The notes below the pieces were generated by a model, which saw only the letters and a program-made list of their open reading frames with translations, was not told the DNA's origin and made no database searches. Below are positions 34,740 through 45,853 of a DNA stretch of 64,000 nucleotides, in pieces (position 1 is the first letter of the stretch; every line of letters starts with the position of its first letter). A program made the translations under genes and the position numbers. The stretch spans positions 3,288,501 to 3,352,500 of the forward strand of contig NC_134084.1 in NCBI RefSeq assembly GCF_000715075.1. Reading direction: 5' to 3'. This DNA comes from Nicotiana tabacum (Eukaryota; Streptophyta; Magnoliopsida; Solanales; Solanaceae).

Positions 34740-35249
34740 CTGCACTACTACAAAGTAACGAGAGTGGTCGAAGTAGCTTTTACCCGAGAAGGTCGGGATC
34801 GATTTCCACAGGGAGCTAGAAATGGGAATTGGGTTCCTATCTAAAGTAGAGATGCGTAATTGCTCTTAATTGCACATCTAATCATAGTTGTTCTTTGATT
34901 ACTTCTAATATTATGCTATTAAGATGCTAAATTAAGCTAAGAGTAAGCTAAGAGTAATTTACTTTAAAGGTTGTCTAAATAGTTAAGAAGGCACTAGGGT
35001 AGTGACTTTCACCTAGGTGGATACTTGACAGGTTCTCGAGTCTAAGGCTAGGTTGTCATGTTGGAGGTTACGATATAACCAATGCACTAAACTTCCCACT
35101 CTATACCTCTCGGTAGTTTGAGTGAATTTTTCCACCCATTAGTAATGACCGTTGAACCTAGGAGGTCTGTACATAGACTGGCCTTCTTCGAAGTTTAGAG
35201 GAGAAGCCATGAGGATCCATTCTAGGTGCTAACCTGATAGAAAAAACCT
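34740..35249. other. 5' internal region of SIRE-like element
   Basis: Non-coding. Where gag should begin there is only AT-rich sequence with TACCCGAGAAGGTCGGGATC and a stuttered AAGCTAAGAGTAAG. gag has been replaced or deleted. Confidence 0.5.
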
Positions 35250-35261
35250 GCTCTAATACCA
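35250..35261 (-). other. Primer binding site of SIRE-like element
   Basis: TGGTATTAGAGC, one base from the initiator tRNA-Met site TGGTATCAGAGC, placed two bases inside the 5' LTR. Confidence 0.85.
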
Positions 35262-35263
35262 AT

Positions 35264-36283
35264 TGATAGAATGTAAGGGCCCACCAAACTCTATAGAGAA
35301 CCGGGTTCTCTATAAGGTTCGATGTTACACACACACATCAACAAATAAATGACAAGAGAAATTTTCCAGACCAAACTCTATAGAGAACAAGTTCTCTGTA
35401 AGGTTTGATGGTACACACACACATCAACAAATAAATGACAAGAGGAATTTTACGTGGAAAATTCCTAGCTCAACGAGATTAAAAACCCCGACCTACCCTT
35501 GTAGGATTTCAACTTCACTATTGAGCAACTTTCAGATTACAACCTATGAAACCTAGTAATTAAACTCTTAATCCTCACTAACTAGTAATAATACTCTATT
35601 ACAAGCCACTTTGTAATAAATTCTATTATAAAGACTTTACAACATGACTAACTCTAGTCAAGACTCAAACACATTGGTTTAATATTTACAAAGGTGTTCC
35701 TATAAAATGCTTCTAAATAAGCTAGATAGGAATTACAATTTGAAGAACTATTACAAAGTCATAACACAACTAAGAACATACAATAACTCAATATGGGAAC
35801 AAGTTCGTAGTTGCTCTGTTCTTTGTTCTTGAAGCACTTGAAACTTTCTTGCTGAATGGTCACGTGAGTGAGCTTGAGTAAAAATCTCTAAATGTTCAAG
35901 TGTGTCATTTTACCTCCCTTGAATGCATATATACATGTGTGACATCACTTACAATGATGTAAGCAAGGTAGGTAAAACGTCTTCCCTGGAAAGTTGACTG
36001 CAACACTGTTCCTGCACTGTAGCGTGTGCAGGCAGCAACTTTCCAGCTGAAAAGTTGACTTCGTACAATCACCTCAGGGACTGGTAGGGACCTGGTCCCT
36101 CATCTATTTCTTCCACTTTGAAGAGTTGAAACATCACGCACGCTGAATCCCAACTTGGAACCTTGTGATCTTGAGGTCTTATAAATGTGTAACAGGTTCC
36201 TTATCTGTTTCGTGATAGTAAGTTCGTTAGATCATCAAAACATAAAGTAAAATATTTATAACCAAAGTACTTGTAACCTATCA
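35264..36283 (-). mobile_element. 5' LTR of SIRE-like element
   Basis: 1020 bp, about 88 bp longer than its partner. The excess is a tandem duplication of the segment with CCAAACTCTATAGAGAAC (about 35285-35372 and 35373-35460), absent from the 3' LTR. Confidence 0.85.
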
Positions 36284-37638
36284 CAATCATTATAGATTCA
36301 AAAGTTCATATAACTATTAAAGTAATTACCCGACCCCAAAGGCAAGATTCCTAAAATTCACCATCAGGCCCACATTCCTGGATTCTGAAATTTTTTGAAG
36401 GAAGTTGTTAGCCATAACCTAAGGAACATAAATATGTGATTATTACTAAGTTTCATGGTCAATTTCGTGGTAAAAATCTCATTCTTGTCAAACCCTAGAT
36501 TTTTCATCTATCCTATGATTTCTACAAATTTTCATGTTGAAATCTACCCAAAGTCTATATATTGAACTCACAATAGGTAGAAATTACTTACCTCCAAAAG
36601 TTAGGTGGAAATCCCTCTCAAAAAGCTCCAATAATCGCCCAAAGAGTGAGAGAAAATGAGTGAAAATGGCTTAAGTCCCGTATTAATTGAACCTCACTGC
36701 CCCAACAATTTTTGTACCTGCGATGCATAGGCCGCACCTGCGGATCCACTTCTACGGACCAGATGTCTACTTCTACGGAATTGGCTGGGCCGGCTGGAAT
36801 CACTTATGTGGACGGGCTCCCGCTCCTACGGTCCCGCTTCTGCGGAAAAGGAGCCGCATCTATGAAACCCGGGCTTCTTTCCTTGGGCCGCATCTGCGAG
36901 GCGTTGTCTGCACCTGCGGTTATGACAGCATCTGGAGCTTCAGCTTTTGCTCCAACTTTCAACTTGGTCCGGGCCTCGTCCGATTGACGCTCGGAGCCCT
37001 TGGGGCCCCGCCCGAATATACCAACAAGTTTGAAATCATAAAACGGACTCGCTCGAACTCTCGGGACGCCCGAAATAACATTAAAACCAAGAATCACACA
37101 CTAAAACCAATTGAATCAAACTTATGAACTTCAAGTTCTTCAATTTACTTCAAATGTGCCGAAACGTACTTATGCTACTCGGAATAACACCAAATTTTGC
37201 GTGCAAGTCTTAAATGACATTACCGAACTATTCCTGGTCTTGGAATTCTGTTTGGAACTCGATATCTCCAAAATCCGCTCCAAACCAAATTTAAAGACCT
37301 TCCAAGTTCTTCAAGAACCAACTTTCACTATTAGGGGCCAAAACGTTCCTGGGTTATCCAAAACCCAATCCGAACATACGACTAATTCCGAAATCATCAT
37401 ACAAACCTATTGGAACCGTCAAATCCCGATTCCGAGATCAGTTACTCAAAATAGACCAACGTCAAACTTGGCCTTTGAGGCCAACCTTAAGGAGCCAAGT
37501 GTTCCGATTCCAACCCAAACTCTTCCAAATCCCGAACCAACCATCTCCGCAAGTCATAAATCAGTAAAAGCAAGTACAAAAAATCTTATTTAGGAAAACG
37601 AGGTTCTAAAAAGCAAAATAACTGGTCGGATTGTTACA

Positions 37639-37670
37639 CTTAGTGTATCGAACTGCCTTTTATTGATATG
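37639..37670 (+). mobile_element. TS-type SINE, right part (nest level 1)
   Basis: CTTAGTGTATCGAACTGCCT continues the SINE interrupted at 24767, matching the family's CTTAGTGCACCGGGCTGCC. The CTTAG is the target duplication. Confidence 0.7.
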
Positions 37671-38745
37671 ATTTATCATTGTCGGGTAACAAGAGATCCA
37701 TATGATTTATTATTTTCGGGTGACAAGAGATTCAAGAAATGAATAAAATGCAAGTATGGCTTAGATCTTCATTCAGAAACAACTTTAGACCGTACCATAA
37801 GATCTCTGTTGGAAGGTTAGGCAAGATGAATTCACAGGATTGTTCGAGTCGATAAAGGAAGAGGCGTCTTCCGGTCGCCGCCGACTGTCGGAACACATAG
37901 AAGAGAAGCGGAACAAAGCAATCTCTCGGAAGAGAGCTTAGAGATAGAGAGGCTCGATGAAATAAGACCTAATCCTAAAATTAAAGTTTAGTATTAATTT
38001 ATACATGTCCTAATAATTTCGAATTTTGAATCGGATTGGGTTAAAATTGTACCAATTCGAATTCGATCCGGATATCCGAAATTTTAAATAACATAATCCA
38101 TATGCAAAATTTGAAATCCAAAAATTCAAATTGAGCATATCGATTCGGATTCTCGGATATCTGATCCAAATGCACAGCACTACGTGCAAGTTATTAAATA
38201 GTTTCTTAAGCCTATTTATGTTGCTAGAAGATGTTCATTACAAAACTCTGATCCTTTCAGATGTCAAGATTTCAAGTTGTATGCCGAATTTGTATAAATT
38301 CTTTTTATATTATTAGTGTATAGAACATAATTTTTTAAACATAACCGTACCCTCTCCTAACACTAAATATGCTTCAATTTTTATTTTATTGCACTAAAGT
38401 CATTATATTATTTTGCGTAATGAAAAAGTTAATCAATTTTACTTAAGTATCCAAAAATTAAAGTCATTAAACTATATATTTTGTAACAAAAAAAATCATT
38501 CAATTTTGCCTAACATAGTCTTGTGTGTAATTATAATTATTAGTGACTATGATATTTAGACAAAGTTTAGCAATATTTTTAATTACCAAAAATTATTTAG
38601 TGAGTTTTTTAAAATATTAGGTAAAATTGAATGACTTTTTCATATATACAAAAATCATTTTAGTACTATAGAATATGCTTTTATAAAATACGCTTGATGA
38701 GTATATATTTTATATACTACTATAGTACTATAAAAAAATAGGTAA
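37671..38745. other. Intergenic DNA with 34-bp tandem repeat
   Basis: No gene. A 34-bp unit (ATATGATTTATCATTGTCGG in the first copy) is repeated at 37665-37733. Around 37840-37960 lies a GC-richer patch of unknown origin. 38310-38740 is AT-rich and probably holds what is left of the CACTA 5' region. Confidence 0.5.
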
Positions 38746-39276
38746 ATTGCGGAGGTTAAAATTGTACTTGATGATTTTCTTATTGGAGGAAAGATTAGGT
38801 GTCCTTGTGTGAAATGTAAGTGTGTTAAGTTATTGAAATCAGACGAAGTTAAAGTTCATCTCTACAAGAAAGGGTTTGTAGAAAATTATTATATATGGAC
38901 TGTTCACGGGGAGAATCATGCTAGTTTAGATGATGTTAACTTTCATAATTCTTTTGGTGGTGAGGGTAGACCCATTGTGGATCATAATGTTAAAAATTCT
39001 CGGTACAATGAAATGATGAGGGATGCTTTTGAGATGTTTCATGTGGTTCAATCCGAACCAAATGATGAGGCTAAGTGTTTCTATGAACAGTTAGAGGAAG
39101 CTAGTCATCCATTGTATGAAGGCTTGGTCCATTCCAAGTTGTCTATTGCGGTTAGATTGCTAAGTGTTAAATTGGATAGTTCTATTTCCCAAGCGGGCAT
39201 GGATTCTATTATTGGGCTTATGAATGAACTTAATCTAAATAACATTGACTTACCAAAAGATTTTTACACTGCTTAG
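38746..39276 (+). pseudogene. CACTA transposase, associated domain
   Basis: The N-terminal transposase-associated domain: KIRCPCVKCKCVKL, HLYKKGFVENYYIWTVHGE and a downstream YNEMMRDAFEMF. The frame opens after a stop at 38743 and no good ATG precedes it, so an upstream exon is likely missing. It ends at TAG 39274, after which KLVS and LGLSSERIDYCEKGC continue the same domain, so the TAG is a mutation. Confidence 0.75.
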
Positions 39277-39412
39277 AAATTGGTTTCTTAGTTGGGTCTT
39301 TCATCAGAGAGAATTGATTATTGTGAGAAAGGTTGCATGTTATTCTATAAGGATGACGCATCTCTAGAGAACTGTAAATTTTATAATCAGCCTCGTTTTA
39401 AGGAATTCACAA

Positions 39413-40024
39413 ATGCAAGAAAGTTCTAGTGCGATGCATTACTTACCTCTTATACCTAGGTTAAAGAGGTTGTATGCATCAATGAGCTCTGCTCCTCATA
39501 TGAGATGGCACTACGAACATAGAAGGCCACCTGGTATACTCTGCCATCCGTCAGATGGAGAAGCGTGGAAGCATTTTGATAGGGTGTTCCCTGAGTTTGC
39601 TAGTGAACCAAGAAATATTAGGTTAGGATTATGCACAGATGAATTTACTCCATTTGTTGTCTTTGTTGCACCATATTCATGTTGGCCAATGTTTGGTACT
39701 CCGTTTAATCTTTCGCCCGAGATGTGTATGACAAGTCCATATATGTCCCTAACTTGTATTGTTCTAGGTCCACGCAATCCAAAAAGTTTGATTGATGTAT
39801 ACTTGCAGCCTTTGACTGATGAGTTACAATTATTATGTCATCAAGATGTGGAAACATATGATATATCAACTAAACAAAACTTCAGATTGCATGCTACTTT
39901 GATGTGGACTATAAATAATTTTTCTGCTTATGGAATATTGTCTGGGTGGTTAACTGCTGGAAAGTTAGCTTGCCTTTGTTGTATGGAAGACACAAAAGCA
40001 TTTACTTTGAAACATGGAGGTTAA
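39413..40024 (+). pseudogene. CACTA transposase (TNP2-like core)
   Basis: Core transposase region: MHYLPLIPRLKRLYASMSSA, MRWHYEHRRPPGILCHPSDG, CTDEFTPF and NFSAYGILSGW. It is shifted by one frame from the upstream part near AARKF (about 39420), and TAA at 40022 cuts the following TWFDCHHRFLP. The catalytic arrangement of the family lies here, but damage rules out activity. Confidence 0.85.
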
Positions 40025-40214
40025 AATACATGGTTCGACTGCCACCATAGATTCTTGCCAATGAATCATGAATTTAGGCGAAATACAAGTGCATTTATGA
40101 AGAACCAAACTGATTTTGAGGAGCCATCGGCCTACTTGTGTTCAGAAGAAATTTAGAACAAAGTAAGGGATCTGCCTAAAGTAACAGAGTCTCCACCATC
40201 TAAGATACCAGGTT

Positions 40215-41270
40215 ATGGTGTCACACAAAACTGGACTAACAGAGCATATTTTGGGAATTACCTTATTGGAAGCACAATCTTCTTCGGCATATCTGGACGT
40301 CATGCATATCGAGAAGAATTTTTTTGATAACTTGTTTAACACTGTTATGGATGTTACTAACAAGACCAAAGATAACTTGAAGTCCAGGATGGACATAAAG
40401 GAATATTGTAGGGGAAGTGAGTTGCACCTAACATACTTTAACAACAAGATTCAGAAGCTCAAAGCCAGTTATACATTCACCTTGGATGAGAGAAGAGAGA
40501 TTTGTAGTTGGGTTAACAATTTGAGAATGCTTGATGGGTACGCATCAAATTTATCCAGGTGTGTTGACATGAAATAAGGGAAGTTGGAGTCAATGAAAAG
40601 CCACGATTGTCATATTTTCATGGAAGCCTGGATGCCTATGCATTCAATGCATTGCCTGATCGAATATGGAAACAGATTACAAAGATAATTTTTTTTAAGG
40701 ATTTGTGTTCTAGCACATTGAGGGTGGAGAACTTAATTTATACGAAAAGTAATATTATCTTAACTTTAAACAAGCTGGAAAAAAATTTTCCTTTTATTTT
40801 TTTTGATATAATGGTACATCTTCCAATTCACCTTGCACAAGAGGCATGGCTTGGAGGGCCAGTACACTGTAGATGGATGTATCCCCTTTGAGAGGTAATG
40901 AAATTTAATCATTTACCTTTGTATTTGCTTTAAAGATTGTTTTGTCTAAAAATAATACTCTGCTGGACTATTTGCAAATGTAAACAGACTGTAAAAAATA
41001 GATCAAGAATTGAAGGTTCGATATGCGAGGCATATACGACTAAAGAAACATCTTATTTCTGTTCATACTATTTTGAACATGATGTGCCATGTTTGAGAAA
41101 TAGACTGAATCGGCATGACGATTGAGGCGAAATCGATCCTTTGACACTACCCTTTACCATTTTTAATCAATCAGGTAAAGGAGGTCCAAAAAATAGTCCA
41201 AAGCGAAGGTTGTCTGAGATGGAGCTAAAGTCAGCTACAACACATGTATTTTTGAATTGTCCTGAGGTTT
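40215..41270 (+). pseudogene. CACTA transposase, central and DUF4218/4216 parts
   Basis: Segments YLDVMHIEKNFFDNLFNTVM, LPDRIWKQITKI, HLPIHLAQEAWLGGPVHCRW, KNRSRIEGSICEAYTTKE and HVFLNCPEV. GT...AG introns of the family appear conserved: GAGAG/GTAATG...TTTAAAG at about 40896-40934 and a donor AG/GTAAGT at about 41282. At least two frame changes separate the segments. Confidence 0.75.
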
Positions 41271-41562
41271 AACCTTATTATAGGTAAGTATATATTCGTA
41301 TATATTACAGATTTTTATATTAGATCTACCACTGATTTAACTAATAAATATTATAATGACAGTTACTTTGTAGGTACATATGGGCAAGATGTTGTTTATC
41401 CCAAGTTTTCAGAGTGGTTTAAAGAATTTGCAAGTATTACTTATTATTTAACATGATTTTTATTATATGTAAATTAATTATATGGTTTTTTAAAATTTTA
41501 AATTATATTTAATTATATATATAGGTTCATGATCCAGCTAATGGCATTAATGACCCATTTTC

Positions 41563-41919
41563 ATTTCAGGAAGATTATCATAAAATGGTAGAAGAATGAC
41601 AACAAACTCAGTATCCTTCAACTCAACTAACACCTGATGATATGACTTCATTGTGGACAGAGGCAGTGGCTGGAGTAAATAAAGACAGAGCCTACGAACT
41701 TGGAGTACGTCACCTACAGGTAATCCAAACCCACTCTTAGCCAATTCTTCTTCTTCTCAAAATCAAGAATAGATGGAAGATATAAGAAAGGAAATTCGTG
41801 ATTTGAAGCAACAATTGGACTCCCAATTCGGAACATTTGTTAAAATGCATAAATTCATGAGAAAACATGGGCAAGATCTATCTGATGATGAGGATGAACA
41901 AACTGAATCTGATGTGTAG
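41563..41919 (+). pseudogene. CACTA transposase, C-terminal part
   Basis: Contains PFSFQEDYHKMVEE, TPDDMTSLWTEAVAGVNKDR and, after a frame change at LGVRHLQ, the coiled-coil end MEDIRKEIRDLKQQLDSQFG with an acidic tail ending ESDV and TAG. Confidence 0.65.
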
Positions 41920-42179
41920 TAGTTTAGGTGTGGTATTTTGGTTGATTGGTAAACTTGATTGTGAGAGACAACTTTATGTTTTATTTTTAAACTTGAATGT
42001 GGGCTACCATTTGGATGTTTTTATTCCCAAAATTGTTGGTTTAATGGTTGATATTGTTGGTTTAAGTTGTGTTAATAGTTGGTATTGTTGATGTAGATTA
42101 TGTTAATGGTTGGTGTTGTTGGCGTTATTGTATTGTACTACTTTGATAGGTGGTGTAGCTCAAAATTGGGTAGAATTCT

Positions 42180-42640
42180 GCCCAGTTTTACAGAAAATTC
42201 TGATTGATTTCCGATAGAAACAGTCGGACAGCTTCCCAGATTTTACCAAAAATTCCCAGATTTCCGATTGATTCGATCGGATTTTTTTAAAAAAAAATAA
42301 TATTTAACAGTTTTCGACGAACTCCATTGGAAATTAATAAAATTTATTTTTAATTATTAATTTCCGACCGATCAGTCGGAAATTATATATTTATATTATT
42401 TAATTTTAAATAGATAATTATTTTATTTATAATATTACGACTGATTCAGTCGGTAAATTCCGACCACTTTGGTCAGAAATTTGAAAATATTTGGTCATTT
42501 GCCCTTTTGAACGTTCCAATTATTTTGGTCGGAAATCACCGACGGATTCGATCGAAAATTATTTTCCGACTGACCAATTTTAGTCAGAAAGTAGTCGGAA
42601 ATTCGTAATTTCTGATCGATTTCCTATAGTTTTGGCGGTC
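42180..42640. repeat. CACTA subterminal repeat field
   Basis: Multiple direct and inverted TTCCGAC/GTCGGAA words, some paired as TTTCCGACCGATCAGTCGGA. In En/Spm these are the binding sites of the TNPA-type protein; the role here is inferred. Confidence 0.75.
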
Positions 42641-42959
42641 GAAATTCTGCCATTTTCTAGTAGTGATTATAAATCGAGCTTCTGGAAAATATACTTTAGC
42701 AGATACATAATTCTCTGCTTGCGCTCATTTTTTTAACTCCTCCACACATCCTTAGATCACCAAATGAGTCATGATAAATGCACAAGTATCAATAATAACT
42801 ACTGGTGGAATATAATACAAAAGTTGCACCAAAACTTGTAGACATTTTTAGAATGTAAATCACTCCATGGAAATCATTTGTATTTATAACAATCATGAAT
42901 ATAACTTACACATATTTCTTTTGCCTTCTCATTCACATATGATCCATTATTTTTCTTCA

Positions 42960-43235
42960 CCACCCGTTACTTATGACGGACCTACATCAACCCCATCATG
43001 CCTTAGGCTCCCAAATGCTTCATTGATCAAAAATTCTATAGGATTTTCAGGAGGTAATGTATCTTGTATATCTTCAATATTTATAGAATTAGACAGTACA
43101 TTTCTTTCACCATGAATACTCCAAGTGACATAATTTTGAGGGAATGGTTTGCAAATCAAATGATCGAGCACTACATCTGTAGTCTTCCACTTTGCGAATC
43201 CACATTTAGGATAAGGACATTTTATATATCTCCTA
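42960..43235 (-). pseudogene. Second CACTA transposase-associated domain
   Basis: On the minus strand: IKCPYPKCGFAKWKTTDVVL, LICKPFPQNYVTWSIHGE and INEAFGSLRHDGVDVG. It is the same domain as at 38.75 kb, but diverged and in opposite orientation, starting about 300 bp past the right TIR of the first element. It is a separate CACTA remnant. Confidence 0.75.
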
Positions 43236-43513
43236 CAACAACATTAATTAGCAAATGCAAAATCTAAAAACTGATTTAAAACAAACAAATATTCAGTTGT
43301 GTTCCTTGACTTTCTAATCCAAGATTTAACCGTAAGAAAGTGTTAACTTTCAAGTGTAGCTGATGAACCTTTTAGAATATAAAAAGAAAATATCAGTTCT
43401 CTATTATTAAACTACAGAATATTAAGTATAAAGCAATAAATACATATAACAAAAGCCATTTATAATCATAAATACTACCAAACTTAAAAATCCCAAATTT
43501 GCATAGTCATAAT

Positions 43514-44409
43514 CAGCGGCGGATCCAGGATTCGAAGGTTGCGGGTGCCAACATGTTATGCATACAGTATTCATGTCACTAGCTACAAAGACATATTAGG
43601 AATAATAGATCGGTTCTGTTAGTTTTTTGTTAATTTAAATAGACCTTTCATTCACAAAGCAAATAAGTTCGATTTTAGTTTAATTTTTTAAAATAAAAAT
43701 GCAAAAGAAAAATAACATTTCATGAAAGAGTGCCTCCAATATAAAAACTTGCTTAAAGAGTAACTTAACTACTATATATTCTTTGTTTGACTAGCTTAAT
43801 TTACTTGTGTTGTTCTTGAATTGATTTTAATTGTTGATTTATATGATAATTATTTTCAAAGAAAAACCTTCAACATTCAACCTATGATATTCGACTCAAA
43901 ACGACTATCAATTTTCAAAACCAAATAGAAGATATTGTTCAAATTGTACTCTAATATATACATTAATATCGTTTTACTAAAAAGAAAGAAATTATACGCT
44001 AATTAAAATCAATTCAAATTACCTATTGAAAATAATTGCTCATAAAGTAAGGTATAATGATAGAAATAAAATGAGGACTTAAAGTTAAAAAAAATGAAGA
44101 AGAGAGATTTAGCAAATGAAAGGAAGCAAAGGAGGGCAAGAACCGATAAAGAAGGAATTTTCAGTCCAACTGAAAAGAAGGAAACCTTAATAAGAAGAAA
44201 AATAGGAAAAAGAACTGAGATGGTCCAACGACATCCTTCAAAATGGACATTGAACCAATGGCACCCGCGTCCACTTTGTGAATTTTGGGTGCCACTCTAT
44301 CAATATATACGTTTATTCACAAAGATACTATGTACATAGCAAGAATTTTAGTGAAGCGAGCGGGTGGCGTGGCGTGGCACCCCTACCTCATAAGGTAGAT
44401 CCGCCCCTG
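43514..44409. mobile_element. Non-autonomous hAT-like element, 896 bp
   Basis: Left end CAGCGGCGGATCCAGG and right end GGTAGATCCGCCCCTG are inverted. It is flanked by GTCATAAT (43506-43513) and ATCATAAT (44410-44417), an 8-bp TSD with one change. CAG-type ends and the 8-bp TSD fit hAT. An 81-codon open frame inside (44094-44339) has no recognisable domain. Confidence 0.8.
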
Positions 44410-44417
44410 ATCATAAT

Positions 44418-44793
44418 CATATGTCCCAACAATAATAAGTAGATTCAAAGAGATGGAAGTCAACAAACTATAAGCAATATGATATAAATTCACTGTAAGT
44501 TATCAAAAAGGAAACAATTTATTCAAAAATATTTGTCGCAAAGCATCTATTTATTATACCGACAAAGCCACTAGACTAGGCTAATTTCAGCACGTTTTCA
44601 TTTACGAAAAAACAAAACCTCTTTTATTTATGGTAATTGCTCCCATGGGCCATGTCTTTGCACTTAAACGTGTATGGATAATTAATGAAGGTGAAAAATT
44701 AAGGATTTCATTTATAAAATTGACCACTGTAAATTTCAGTGTAAATTTTCTTATTATCAGAGTATATAAGTGATATATATATAATCTATTAAG

Positions 44794-44831
<38 letters not shown>

Positions 44832-45155
44832 ATAGTAGGTAATAATATTACTATAATACAGATAAAAAAGAAAGAGACATCGATATATTAGAGACATCTT
44901 CTCCATTTACCATGAAATACAAGAACTCTCTCTCCTTTCCTCTCCTTCCTAAGTTCTTTGTGAAAAATTCTTGAGCAAAAAAAAAACATCTTTTACGATG
45001 TATTGAAACAATCTTCTACAACTCAAGTACGCAGAATTTTAGACTGTGAATCTTTAGGGTTTAATTGTGTTTATAATATGTGATTACATATTATTGATAA
45101 TTAAACCAAAAAACTATAGTGAATTTTGAGAACTTTGTGTTCTTCTTCCTTTTCT
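44418..45155. other. Intergenic DNA downstream of ERF gene
   Basis: AT-rich, with a (TA)n tract at 44796-44827. It includes the 3' flank of the ERF gene. No gene seen. Confidence 0.5.
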
Positions 45156-45317
45156 TCAATAGCTCCAAAGGTTTTCAATATATGAGGGATCTCCTCTTGA
45201 ATATTCTTCCCATGTTGAGGAGTTTATTCTTGGAGGGCTCATCATCATTGCCTCCGCCATATCAACAAGCAAATTAGGCATATAAAATACATCATCCTCA
45301 TCTACATATTTCTCTCC
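45156..45317 (-). CDS. DREB-type ERF, separated C-terminal part
   Basis: About 52 codons reading EKYVDEDDVFYMPNLLVDMA, then MMMSPPR and ending LWSY before TGA at 45156. An acidic DMPNLL-type segment and a terminal LWSY are features of DREB A-1/A-4 ERF proteins. It lies downstream on the same strand as the AP2 part, about 560 bp away across a solo LTR. The sequence just upstream, TTTTTTTTATAG/GAG, looks like a 3' splice site, so this could be a second exon; equally it could be a severed piece of a once continuous exon. Confidence 0.75.
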   Translation of the reverse strand, partial: GEKYVDEDDVFYMPNLLVDMAEAMMMSPPRINSSTWEEYSRGDPSYIENLWSY

Positions 45318-45338
45318 TATAAAAAAAATGGAAGAAGA

Positions 45339-45782
45339 TGTTAATCGAAATAAGCAGGTGTCATACGAAAATTAACAAAGTAAATCTTGAACAACGATAA
45401 ATCATATAACTAAAAAGATAAAATTATTTAACGTGGTTCGGTCAATTGACCTTCATCCGCGTGCGGAGATGAGCAATCCACTATATAAAAAGAGTACAAA
45501 ATATTGAGAAAATAATTTCACAAAGAGGCAAATACAAGTGGTAGAATAACATACTTGCCCCAAAAATTCTTTTCCTAAACAATACTCTCAAACCTATTAT
45601 CGCTACATTATGGATGTTACTAAATGAGAAGGAAGGATCTTTAATTTATAGAAATCAAAATCTTTTCCTCAAAAAAAAAGGTTAGATTTTCCTTTTCGTA
45701 ATAGAAAAAATCAATTATTGTAAATATGTTGCCCTTCATTCAAGAGATAAGAAAGTAAGAAAATTAGGACAAACTCCTAATA
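45339..45782 (-). mobile_element. Solo LTR, family A, inside ERF gene
   Basis: 444 bp, the reverse-orientation relative of 13897-14389. Shared blocks include GTGGATTGCTCATCTCCG, TTGACCGAACCACGTTAA and TTTGTACTCTTT. It is flanked by GAAGA (45334-45338 and 45783-45787). The 5' end has mutated from TG to TA, so it is older than the 13.9-kb copy. Confidence 0.85.
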
Positions 45783-45800
45783 GAAGATTCATATTGTCTT

Positions 45801-45803
<3 letters not shown>

Positions 45804-45845
<42 letters not shown>
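45804..45845. repeat. (TA)n microsatellite in ERF locus
   Basis: About 20 TA units directly downstream of the ERF AP2-part stop codon. Confidence 0.95.
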
Positions 45846-45849
<4 letters not shown>

Positions 45850-45853
45850 ACTA

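Larger units (their letters stand above)
26104..36283 (-). mobile_element. SIRE-like copia element (nest level 3)
   Basis: A complete structure on the minus strand: 5' LTR (35264-36283), PBS, pol remnants, env-like ORF, PPT and 3' LTR (26104-27035). CAATC flanks both sides (26099-26103 and 36284-36288). gag and most of pol are gone or unrecognisable. The integrase, RNase H, env-like order and the purine-rich tract fit the SIRE/Maximus lineage of Ty1/copia. Confidence 0.85.
24768..37638 (-). mobile_element. Chromovirus-like solo LTR, split (nest level 2)
   Basis: On the minus strand it starts TGTAACAATCCGACCAGTT (37638 leftward) and ends GGATCGTGACA at 24768. CTTAG flanks both ends (24763-24767 and 37639-37643). 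Without the SIRE-like insertion its length is about 2.7 kb, close to the 2.88-kb LTR at 55.3 kb, whose ends (TGTAACGATCCGGCC and GGGTCGTGACA) it resembles. No internal domain is present, so it is a solo LTR. The left part holds two diverged CATACNTGCGACGCG units (about 25625-25695); the right part holds the CCGCANNTGCGG motif group. Confidence 0.85.
38746..42665 (+). mobile_element. CACTA (En/Spm) transposon, 5' end missing
   Basis: Transposase reading frames run from 38746 to 41919. The subterminal region (42180-42640) is packed with GTCGGAAAT/ATTTCCGAC-type words in both orientations. The right terminus reads TTTTCTAGTAGTG, the inverse of CACTACTAGAAAA. No matching left TIR is present, so the element is truncated at its 5' side. 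Confidence 0.85.

Noticed and set aside
34740..34755. CACTACTACAAAG as a possible CACTA terminus
   Set aside because: No subterminal repeats or inverse partner nearby; it sits inside the SIRE-like element.
36687..37593. Overlapping plus and minus frames up to 160 codons
   Set aside because: They fall in the chromovirus-like solo LTR, overlap each other on both strands, and owe their openness to local GC richness.
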